Below are positions 1-5,142 of a stretch of DNA of 5,142 nt, one piece after another. Source of the DNA: Acidobacteriaceae bacterium (GTDB lineage: Bacteria; Acidobacteriota; Terriglobia; Terriglobales; Acidobacteriaceae); contig PMCH01000236.1 in the NCBI GenBank assembly GCA_003154055.1, positions 1 through 5,142 of the forward strand, given 5' to 3'. The notes beneath the pieces were generated by a model. That model was not told the DNA's origin. It did not search any database and worked only from the letters and a program-made list of their open reading frames with translations. Made by a program: the position numbers and the translations under genes. Within the stretch, counting starts at the first letter, position 1. Each line of letters begins with the position of its first letter.

Positions 1-692
1 AGGCTGTTCTTGCCGAATTCGTAAATTGCGATGAAGCTGTGATCCCCCCGCTCGCTGACGAACGCAATCTTGTTCCCATCGGGCGACCATTTCGGTTGCT
101 GATTGTTGCCGCGCGCGTAGGTCAGCGCCTTGGCTTTCTCTTTCCCGGACACCGGAGCGATCCAGATCTGCTTCTTCGCCGACCACACGGCAAACTCGCT
201 GTTGGGTGAGATCTGGATGTCCTCGCAGCCTTCCTCATCGCAGCCCATATCGCCAAGGAGGCGTGGCTCGCCCTTGTCCACATCCGCGGCCCAAACCTGC
301 TGGGTGCGTTTCTCCACGCCGCTGGTGGGGTCAGCTACCTCGCCTGCTCCATTGGTCTCGCTGCCGCGGGCGTAAACGACGGTGCGGCCGTCGGGAGTCA
401 GCCGCAGGGCCGCAAGTGGCATGCCGTCGTCGCCGGCATAGTGAGTGACCGCGCGCGCTTCAAAGCCGGGTGCGTCGGCTACCCAGACGTTGTGCTCACC
501 CCGGCCGGAAAACACCCAGGCGATTCTCCCCGCATTCTGCGCGGCGACCAGATTCGTGGGGAAGGGCGAGCTCATCACCTGCTCCAGGGAAAAGCCTGGC
601 GATGCCGCCTGCGCCCAGCAGAACACAGAACTCGAACCGAGGAATAGCGCATTGACAAGCAGCAAGAGGGCCAAAAGTGTCCGATTCTTCAT
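1..692 (-). CDS. Exported TolB-like beta-propeller protein, probable S9-family peptidase (N-terminal part only)
   Basis: The frame is open from ATG at 692-690 to the left edge, giving 230 residues without a stop; the 3' part lies outside the window. Residues 1-29 look like a signal peptide: a K/R-containing start, a Leu-rich core at 6-18 and an A-x-A site (AQA, 27-29), so export to the periplasm is likely. The mature part shows WD40-like/PD40 propeller strands: TPDGRTVVYARG at 99-110, SPNSEFAVW at 162-170 and WSPDGNKIAFVSERGD at 202-217. This arrangement is typical of the N-terminal propeller of prolyl-oligopeptidase-type S9 peptidases, which gate a C-terminal alpha/beta hydrolase domain. That catalytic domain would lie beyond the edge and is not seen, so a TolB-like propeller protein without peptidase activity remains possible. 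A CDEEGC pair (151-156) sits in one blade. No clear Shine-Dalgarno sequence precedes the ATG and no other in-frame start is close by. It is divergent from the higBA locus. Confidence 0.8.
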   Translation of the reverse strand, partial: MKNRTLLALLLLVNALFLGSSSVFCWAQAASPGFSLEQVMSSPFPTNLVAAQNAGRIAWVFSGRGEHNVWVADAPGFEARAVTHYAGDDGMPLAALRLTPDGRTVVYARGSETNGAGEVADPTSGVEKRTQQVWAADVDKGEPRLLGDMGCDEEGCEDIQISPNSEFAVWSAKKQIWIAPVSGKEKAKALTYARGNNQQPKWSPDGNKIAFVSERGDHSFIAIYEFGKNS

Positions 693-790
693 GCGCGCAG
701 AGTACGCGAAAAAGTGCGAAGTTGACAACTGGGCGGGCTCGGATCCTCTCCGTTTCATTTGTCAGTCAGGGTCTTCGCGAGGGGCCGGCC

Positions 791-829
791 ATATTACCGC
801 TAGACAATAATAACGCCTAGCGGTAATAT
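791..829. promoter_or_regulatory. Perfect 13-bp inverted repeat, probable HigA operator
   Basis: The arms ATATTACCGCTAG (791-803) and CTAGCGGTAATAT (817-829) are exact reverse complements separated by 13 nt. Each arm also forms a weaker local dyad with the spacer: TTACCGC-TAG-ACAATAA around 802 (4 of 7 matched) and ATAACGC-CTA-GCGGTAA around 818 (5 of 7 matched), so it could be two adjacent dimer sites. It ends 6 nt before the toxin start codon and overlaps the predicted promoter. HigA-type antitoxins commonly autorepress by binding palindromes at the higBA promoter; that HigA binds here is inference. There is no T-run after it, so an intrinsic terminator is unlikely. Confidence 0.7.
801..829 (+). 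promoter_or_regulatory. Predicted higBA promoter (-35 TAGACA, 17-nt spacer, -10 TAATAT)
   Basis: TAGACA at 801-806 matches 5 of 6 bases of the sigma-70 -35 consensus. TAATAT at 824-829 matches 4 of 6 of the -10 consensus, and the spacer is the optimal 17 nt. The expected transcription start, 6-8 nt downstream, falls on or beside the GTG at 836, which would make a leaderless or nearly leaderless mRNA. This agrees with the absence of any Shine-Dalgarno sequence before that GTG. The -35 overlaps the end of the left operator arm and the -10 lies entirely inside the right arm, so a repressor bound there would block RNA polymerase. Assignment is by eye only. Confidence 0.5.
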
Positions 830-835
830 CCCATT

Positions 836-1118
836 GTGATCGTGAGCTTCAAGGACGCCGCCACCGAGAAGCTATTCACGACCGGAATGAGCCGGCGGCT
901 TCCAACCGGCCTGAGAAAGGTGGCGGGAAGAAAAGCTGGCGTGGCTGCACTCGGCGCGGGACCTGAACGACTTGCGAATTCCTCCCGCAAATCGTCTGGA
1001 AGCATTATCCGGGGAGCGCAAGGGGCAGCACAGCATTCGGATCAATATCCAGTACCGGTTGTGCTTTGTGTGGCGCGAGGGCAACGCGCACGAAGTTGAG
1101 ATCGTCGATTACCACTAG
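836..1118 (+). pseudogene. higB: HigB toxin (RelE-like mRNA interferase), broken by a +1-nt frameshift
   Basis: HigB toxins are RelE-fold ribosome-dependent mRNA endonucleases. From GTG 836 the reading starts MIVSFKDAATEKLF and runs to VAGRK (codon AAA, 932-934), matching the family N-terminus. After that the original frame turns into unrelated sequence and stops at 1097-1099. The frame one base further on continues the family pattern without a gap: KLAWLHSARDLNDLRIPPANR, LEALSGERKGQHSIRI, QYRLCFVW and EVEIVDYH, ending at TAG 1116-1118. Removing one A from the AAAA run at 931-934 restores a 93-residue protein of normal HigB length with every hallmark motif. The downstream frame is closed upstream by TGA at 912-914, so the lesion lies between there and about 936. 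The shift needs +1 (or -2) reading, which common -1 slippery sites do not provide, so a recent mutation or a sequencing error is most likely. higA starts 16 nt after the stop. Confidence 0.85.
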
Positions 1119-1119
1119 T

Positions 1120-1126
1120 GGGAGGG
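1120..1126 (+). promoter_or_regulatory. Strong ribosome binding site that decides the higA start
   Basis: GGGAGGG lies 8 nt before GTG 1135 in the short higB-higA gap. It supports GTG 1135 over the in-frame ATG at 1066, which lies inside the toxin coding region and would add 23 residues with no counterpart in the HigA family. In contrast, the toxin start at 836 has no visible Shine-Dalgarno sequence. Confidence 0.7.
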
Positions 1127-1134
1127 CGACTACG

Positions 1135-1440
1135 GTGACATCGAAGAAGATATTCGCAATCCATCCTGGCGAGATTTTGCGGGAGGAGTTCATGAAGCCC
1201 TTGGGCCTGAGCTCGTACCGTCTGGCGAAGGAGTTGCGCCTTTCCATCCCCCGCGTAAACGAAATCGTGCGTGAGCGGCGCTCCGTTACCGCCGATACGG
1301 CCATCCGGCTAGCCCGCTACTTTGGCACCAGCGCCCAGATTTGGATGAATCTGCAGGCCGAATACGACATCCGCCACGCCGCGAAGAAAATTTCTGACGT
1401 CGCCAAGATCAAGCCCCGTGCCCGCGGGGCAGTTGCGTAA
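1135..1440 (+). CDS. higA: HigA-family antitoxin, XRE-type helix-turn-helix regulator
   Basis: This is a complete 101-residue protein started at GTG 1135. HigA proteins bind and neutralise HigB and repress the shared promoter as DNA-binding dimers. The N-terminal family signature is visible as HPGEILREEFMKPLGLS (10-26), followed by an XRE helix-turn-helix at about 25-65: SYRLAKEL (27-34), then recognition-helix region SIPRVNEIV (37-45), then RRSVTADTAIRLARYFGTS (48-66). The C-terminal part WMNLQAEYDIRHA (70-82) is also typical of the family, and the tail is basic (KIKPRARGAVA). The toxin-first gene order and the 16-nt gap fit higBA loci. The gene itself shows no damage although its toxin partner is frameshifted. 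The likely operator is the inverted repeat at 791-829. It converges on the histidine kinase gene, with 63 nt between the two stops. Confidence 0.93.
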   Translation: MTSKKIFAIHPGEILREEFMKPLGLSSYRLAKELRLSIPRVNEIVRERRSVTADTAIRLARYFGTSAQIWMNLQAEYDIRHAAKKISDVAKIKPRARGAVA

Positions 1441-1503
1441 GGCGAGAACCTCGCACCGGATTTCTCCAAGTCTTTGAGAGAAATGTCAGAGAAACTTAGA
1501 GCC

Positions 1504-2712
1504 TCAGGAAGCCGTCGCCACCGGCTGCCGAACCGGCAGTAGGACGGTGAAAGTCGTTCCTTTGCCCGCGCTGCTCGCTACTTCAATCTGCCCGTGGTGT
1601 TCCTCGACGATCCGCCGGGCTAGCGACAGTCCCAACCCTGTCCCGTTGCCCTTGGTCGTGTAGAACGGGCGGAAGATATTCGGCAGATGCTCGGCCGCGA
1701 TTCCGCGCCCAGTGTCGGACACGGTCACCACGGCGTCGGTACCCTGCTCAAACACCGTAACCCGCACCGTTCCCGAGCCTTCAATCGCTTGCACTCCATT
1801 CAATAGGAGATTCAGCAGCACCTGATGAATCTGGTCGCTGTCATGTTCAACTTCCGGCAGATCCAATCCCGGGGTGAACTCGATCTTGATGGGTTTCGAG
1901 AGTACCTGTTGCCGGGCCAGCATGACGGTATGCTCGACAGTCGTATTCAGGTCGCTCGCTCGCATCTCCGGGGCGCGTGGCCGTGCCGTTTCCAGCAGGT
2001 CGGTAAGAATCCTGTTGATCTGCGCGATCTCCTGCCGGACTTCCTTCACGACCGCTTTGGCTGGACTGGAGACGGGCAGGTCGCGGCCCACGATCTCGAT
2101 CACTCCCGCGATTCCGGCCAGGGGATTGCGAATCTCGTGGGCCAGACCCGCGGCCAGTTCACCCAAGGTGGCGAAGTGCTCGGCGCGCGACATCTGGGTG
2201 CGATGCAGGTGTTCGATTTCCGCTCGGCTTTCGCGCAGTTGTTGCACCATGCGGTTGAAGTTCCGGCCCAGGTCGCCGACTTCGTCATTGCGCTTGGCAA
2301 AACCCACCGAGGCGCTCAGGTCGCCTTCTCCGACGCGCTCGATTTGCTCCTGCAGTTCGATCAGGGGCCGCTGGAAGGTGGACGCAAGCGCGACGATCAC
2401 GACTCCGCAGATGGCCACCGCTCCCGCCCCGGCGATTACCAGCACCCGGTGACGCTCCGTGTCCTTGAGGGACACAGTCGAAAGCAGGAACAGCAGCATG
2501 CCGGCCAGCAATACGACCGCCACCGGCCAGATGGTCTTCAACTGCCAATTCACGCGCATCGAGGGCACGCCAGTTTTCTCCTCACGCTGCGCTTCCTCAC
2601 GCTGCGAAGCAGGCTGCATTATCGTCCTCTCGCTTGCCGGACCACAAGGCGGAAGCGCGGCCGGAACCTGCCGGTCCGGAGATTCCGGGCTGATGGCTTT
2701 CACGTCAGGCAT
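1504..2712 (-). CDS. Membrane-bound sensor histidine kinase (HAMP-HisKA-HATPase, NtrB-like)
   Basis: This 402-residue kinase would autophosphorylate a histidine and pass the phosphate to an unseen response regulator. It has a charged, proline-containing N-terminal tail (1-58), transmembrane segments at about 61-81 and 89-111 joined by only about seven residues, and a HAMP domain at about 112-165 (PLIELQEQIERVGEGDLSA, then NDEVGDLGRNFNRMV). The H-box is ELAAGLAHEIRNPLAG with His192. The ATPase part shows the N-box QVLLNLLLNGVQAI (Asn301, Asn305), G1 DTGRGI (333-338), F-box FRPFYTTK (347-354) and G2 GTGLGLSLA (357-365). All catalytic motifs are intact. The ATG at 2712 overlaps the ccsB stop by 8 nt (ATGCCTGA), suggesting translational coupling. 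An alternative start, ATG 2619 (Met32), has a better ribosome site (GAGG, 6-nt spacing) and would give 371 residues. A 13-nt direct repeat (2579-2591 and 2594-2606) encodes a doubled QREE. The sensed signal is unknown. Confidence 0.93.
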   Translation of the reverse strand: MPDVKAISPESPDRQVPAALPPCGPASERTIMQPASQREEAQREEKTGVPSMRVNWQLKTIWPVAVVLLAGMLLFLLSTVSLKDTERHRVLVIAGAGAVAICGVVIVALASTFQRPLIELQEQIERVGEGDLSASVGFAKRNDEVGDLGRNFNRMVQQLRESRAEIEHLHRTQMSRAEHFATLGELAAGLAHEIRNPLAGIAGVIEIVGRDLPVSSPAKAVVKEVRQEIAQINRILTDLLETARPRAPEMRASDLNTTVEHTVMLARQQVLSKPIKIEFTPGLDLPEVEHDSDQIHQVLLNLLLNGVQAIEGSGTVRVTVFEQGTDAVVTVSDTGRGIAAEHLPNIFRPFYTTKGNGTGLGLSLARRIVEEHHGQIEVASSAGKGTTFTVLLPVRQPVATAS

Positions 2713-4108
2713 ACGCGTGCAATCCTGGCAGCAGGTAAGTGACTCCGAAGAACGTGAACATCACGACCCCAAATCCCAGGATCGCGAAATAAGCGGCCCG
2801 CCGCCCGCGCCAGCCGCGGGTAACGCGCATGTGCAGATAACCGGCATACACCAGCCAGGTGATGGCCGCCCAGGTCTCCTTGGGATCCCAACTCCAGTAC
2901 GATCCCCAGGTCTGGTTGGCCCAATAGGCGCCCGCCGCGATCATCAGGGTGAGTAAGGGAAAAGCGATGGAGATGGTCTTATAGGTGATGCGATCCAGGT
3001 TGTCGGCGTCTGGGAGCAGCCGCTCCAGATCTTCGCGCCGCCACAACAGCAACAGATACAGCAGGGACATGAAAATCCCACCCACCAGGCCCGAGAGGAT
3101 GAACGGGCTTGCAGCCAGGCTCGTCGAAAACTGTCCCTCTGCATCCAGCGAACGATAGAGCCCGCCGCGTGCATCCGTCAGGAACATGACCAGGGCCAAT
3201 ACCTGTACAAGAATGCTGACGAACACGGCACGGTTCGCCATGGCGAGGAAGCTCTCGTCCTTCTTCCAGCGCGAGATTGCGAAGAACGCGAGCGGCGAAG
3301 TCACCACAATCAACGCCAGTAGCATCAGCCAGCCCAGGTCGGGGATGGTCACGAACAGGCGAACGCCCTTGGAGAGGAATACCTCGGATTTTTCCTCCGC
3401 GTTCCAGGCCACCAGGTTCAGCCCGCCCCACTTTTCGAACCGGGTCAGAGTTCCCAGATAGATCGCGGCCGTGAACGCGCTGGTCACGGCCAGGAACGTC
3501 TCGGTCTTCATTTTGTCCTGGATCAGGAACATCATGGCGAGAGCAAAACTCAGCGCGCAGGCCGCGTAGGCGAGCATGGCGAGCGTCACGTGCACGTGCA
3601 GCCAGGTGGATTGCAGCGCCGGCACCAGCGGATGAACGTCGGTCCGCAACAGCTGCATCAGTACCACGCCCACAATCGCCACCGGCATCGTGACGGTGCC
3701 GATCACCTTCACGCCATATTTTTTCTCCGCAATCAATGTGAGCGCCGCCAGCGTCCAGACGAAGCTCAGCAGCATCTCGTATACGCTGGCGAACGGGGGA
3801 TGCCCGGATTCATACCAGCGGTGCGCCACCGCGCCGGTATTGGCGAGCAGTCCCAGCCACGTCGCCAGCGACGCAAACTTCACGTACGACTCCGTGCCCG
3901 TCACGCCAAATCCCAGATAGAGTGCTCCCGCGCCCGCGTAGAAAATCAACGCGGCATAGAGCAGGTTGGTTTCATTCAACAGGCTCCCGCTCTTGACGAC
4001 GTTCAGAAATGCCATAAACAGCAGAAACGCAATCGCCAGCCCCACCAGCACGATCAGGGTCATTCCAGTTGCTGCCGGCTGCTGTTGTGCTGCTTTTGCC
4101 CTAGCCAT
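2705..4108 (-). CDS. ccsB: System II cytochrome c biogenesis protein CcsB/CcsA (ResC-like), heme handling
   Basis: This 467-residue multispanning membrane protein belongs to the heme-handling family that, with ResB, delivers heme and attaches it to apocytochrome c outside the cytoplasmic membrane. The WWD signature is complete: WANQTWGSYWSWDPKETW (396-413). Candidate heme-ligand histidines sit in the expected settings: His96 and HPPFASVYEMLLSF (103-116), His171/His173 in TWLHVHVTLAMLAYAA, His425 in YLHMR after the WWD region, and His464 in the C-terminal GLHAYA. About ten hydrophobic segments are visible. The protein is longer than the common forms: roughly residues 200-335 include a loop and two extra hydrophobic stretches (about 257-279 and 291-310) before the WWD half. 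GGGGAG lies 9 nt before ATG 4108, which supports this start. It begins 23 nt after the resB stop, and its stop overlaps the kinase start. The names CcsA, CcsB and ResC are used inconsistently for this family. Confidence 0.94.
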   Translation of the reverse strand: MARAKAAQQQPAATGMTLIVLVGLAIAFLLFMAFLNVVKSGSLLNETNLLYAALIFYAGAGALYLGFGVTGTESYVKFASLATWLGLLANTGAVAHRWYESGHPPFASVYEMLLSFVWTLAALTLIAEKKYGVKVIGTVTMPVAIVGVVLMQLLRTDVHPLVPALQSTWLHVHVTLAMLAYAACALSFALAMMFLIQDKMKTETFLAVTSAFTAAIYLGTLTRFEKWGGLNLVAWNAEEKSEVFLSKGVRLFVTIPDLGWLMLLALIVVTSPLAFFAISRWKKDESFLAMANRAVFVSILVQVLALVMFLTDARGGLYRSLDAEGQFSTSLAASPFILSGLVGGIFMSLLYLLLLWRREDLERLLPDADNLDRITYKTISIAFPLLTLMIAAGAYWANQTWGSYWSWDPKETWAAITWLVYAGYLHMRVTRGWRGRRAAYFAILGFGVVMFTFFGVTYLLPGLHAYA

Positions 4109-4131
4109 GATTCGATTCTCCCCAGCCGCGC

Positions 4132-5142
4132 CTATCTTCCGGCTGCGGTCTCGACCTGCTCGCTCGAAGAGGTCTTATGAATGGATTTCAGTTCCGTTTC
4201 CACTTTTGCCACCAGATCGTTGAAACGCTGCTCGAAGGCATCGCGGTTGCGGTTGGCGCTGCCCCCGATCCACAGAGCGAACTTGCCCGTCTTCGGGTCG
4301 CGGACCGGGACCGCCCAGAACCGCACGTGCACCACGTAAAAGACGAAAGTCAGTCCCACGCCCATCAGCAGGACCCCGCCCCACACGGCCCACTGTCCCG
4401 GCTCATGGGAAACCTGCAAGCCGGTGAAGTGACCCAGCTTCAGGTCCTTCGGTTCGAACTGGAATGGAGCCTTCGCGTTGTCGCCCACTCCATTCATCGG
4501 CGGCAGCCATACGTTGAACGTCTGCCCACTGCTTTTCGCACTCACCACGAGAAGGGCCGCGGGATTTCCCAACTGGTTCGACCGCCGGTACACTTGCCCG
4601 TCGCGGACCGCAAAATCGGGAATGAATTCGGCGAATCGCACCGTGGTGTCGGCGTCCAGCGGCGCGGTATCATTCAAGGCGAACGCAATCTCGCGTTTCT
4701 CGCCGGAACCGGTGACGGGCGTCGCTTCCAGCAGCAACTGGTCCACTTTGCCGTTGGAGCCGAAGCTGGACTGGTAGAAGCGAACGCCGGCGTAAACCAG
4801 CGGGTCGTTCACCACGATCTCTTTCTTTTGCACATCGCGTCCATCCTGGACCACCGCCAGCTTCGACCACCACTTCTTCGGTGAACCGTCCTTATAATTT
4901 TCTTGTCCGGTAGAGTCGCAACGAATGGAGAACGGCAATGCCTTGGCGGCGCCATTGCGCATTTCGACCGCGCTTGAGGTCTCGCCCTCATTCAGGTTGA
5001 GCGATCCCCGCCAGCCCCATATCCCGTCCACGATCCCGCCGCAGAAAATCAGCAGCAGGCTGGCATGCACGATGTACACGCCCATCTCCGAGATGCGGCT
5101 GCGCTCGGCGAAGATCGAGAAATGATCCTCGCGCACCACCCG
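4132..5142 (-). CDS. resB: ResB-family cytochrome c biogenesis protein (5' end outside window)
   Basis: The frame is open from the right edge to TAG 4134-4132, giving 336 codons of a protein whose N-terminus is missing. A GTG at 5139 is in frame, but it is probably internal because ResB proteins have earlier membrane segments. Counting from that GTG: ISEMGVYIVHASLLLIFCGG (16-35) is a transmembrane segment with the conserved His25. A large extracytoplasmic domain follows, with the family motif NDPLVYAGVRFYQSSFG (111-127). HEPGQWAVWGGVLLMGVG (245-262) leads into the last transmembrane segment (about 250-271) with His271 at its end. These histidines fit the heme-ligand positions known for the family. 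A charged cytoplasmic tail of about 60 residues closes the protein, part of it (about 300-320) probably helical. ResB and the CcsB encoded next form the System II cytochrome c synthetase. The gene is first in the visible operon; its promoter is outside the window. Confidence 0.93.
   Translation of the reverse strand, partial: RVVREDHFSIFAERSRISEMGVYIVHASLLLIFCGGIVDGIWGWRGSLNLNEGETSSAVEMRNGAAKALPFSIRCDSTGQENYKDGSPKKWWSKLAVVQDGRDVQKKEIVVNDPLVYAGVRFYQSSFGSNGKVDQLLLEATPVTGSGEKREIAFALNDTAPLDADTTVRFAEFIPDFAVRDGQVYRRSNQLGNPAALLVVSAKSSGQTFNVWLPPMNGVGDNAKAPFQFEPKDLKLGHFTGLQVSHEPGQWAVWGGVLLMGVGLTFVFYVVHVRFWAVPVRDPKTGKFALWIGGSANRNRDAFEQRFNDLVAKVETELKSIHKTSSSEQVETAAGR

Noticed and set aside
722..727. Perfect TTGACA -35 hexamer on the plus strand
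   Set aside because: No -10-like hexamer is found at 16-18 nt (the region is CCTCTC-like), so it is not called a promoter.
699..728. Minus-strand promoter TTGTCA / TACTCT (18-nt spacer) for the S9-type gene
   Set aside because: The -10 matches only 3 of 6 bases and the start would fall on the ATG itself; too weak to list, though it would mirror the leaderless pattern of higB.
445..810. Open frame of 121 codons on the plus strand over the S9-type gene start and the intergenic region
   Set aside because: It runs antisense to the signal peptide and propeller coding sequence and ends in the operator; its composition looks random.
929..936. Programmed frameshifting at AGAAAAGC in higB
   Set aside because: Restoring the frame needs +1 or -2, the A-run is only four long, and no stop codon or known +1 signal is present; mutation or sequencing error is simpler.
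1066..1134. Upstream ATG start for higA giving 124 residues
   Set aside because: The added residues come from the toxin coding region in another frame and lack family similarity; the GGGAGGG site points to GTG 1135.
1461..1483. Hairpin between the convergent higA and kinase genes (TTTCTCCAA / TTGAGAGAAA with one bulge)
   Set aside because: No T-run follows on either strand and the stem is AT-rich, so an intrinsic terminator cannot be supported.
1825..2742. Long open frame of 305 codons on the plus strand
   Set aside because: It lies antisense to the histidine kinase, which has all catalytic motifs; the antisense protein has no recognisable domain. High GC content makes such shadow frames common.
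4177..4884. Open frame of 235 codons on the plus strand
   Set aside because: It is antisense to the clearly recognisable resB coding sequence and shows no domain or ribosome site.

Overview
This GC-rich window carries short, tightly packed genes and looks like ordinary bacterial chromosome. The mix of a TolB-like/S9-peptidase N-terminus, a ResB-CcsB (System II) cytochrome c maturation pair and a soluble-core histidine kinase would suit a soil or sediment Acidobacteriota-type bacterium. That assignment is an impression from protein style, not a demonstrated result.

Layout. Positions 1-692 (minus strand) hold the N-terminal 230 residues of an exported beta-propeller protein, probably an S9-family peptidase, cut off by the window edge. 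A 143-nt divergent intergenic region (693-835) follows. It contains a perfect 13-bp inverted repeat whose arms overlap a predicted promoter that would start transcription at or next to the next gene's first codon. Positions 836-1440 (plus strand) are a higBA toxin-antitoxin locus. The RelE-like toxin gene higB is broken by a single extra A at 931-934, and the antitoxin gene higA is intact with its own strong Shine-Dalgarno sequence. Positions 1504-5142 (minus strand) are one operon read resB -> ccsB -> histidine kinase. resB runs off the right edge and lacks its 5' end. ccsB follows after 23 nt, and the kinase gene overlaps the end of ccsB by 8 nt.

How the parts fit. ResB and CcsB together form the System II heme handling and cytochrome c synthetase complex, which attaches heme to apocytochromes on the outer face of the cytoplasmic membrane. 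The kinase is translationally linked to it and has almost no extracytoplasmic domain, so a link to membrane, redox or heme status is plausible but only inferred. No response regulator is visible. The higBA locus is an accessory insertion between the convergent kinase gene and the divergent peptidase gene. It appears to be decaying or to keep antitoxin only. I found no CRISPR array, tRNA, rRNA or insertion sequence. The most noteworthy points are the frameshifted toxin with an intact antitoxin, the promoter/operator overlap, and the kinase fused by overlap to cytochrome c maturation genes. I did not see a clearly new multi-gene system.
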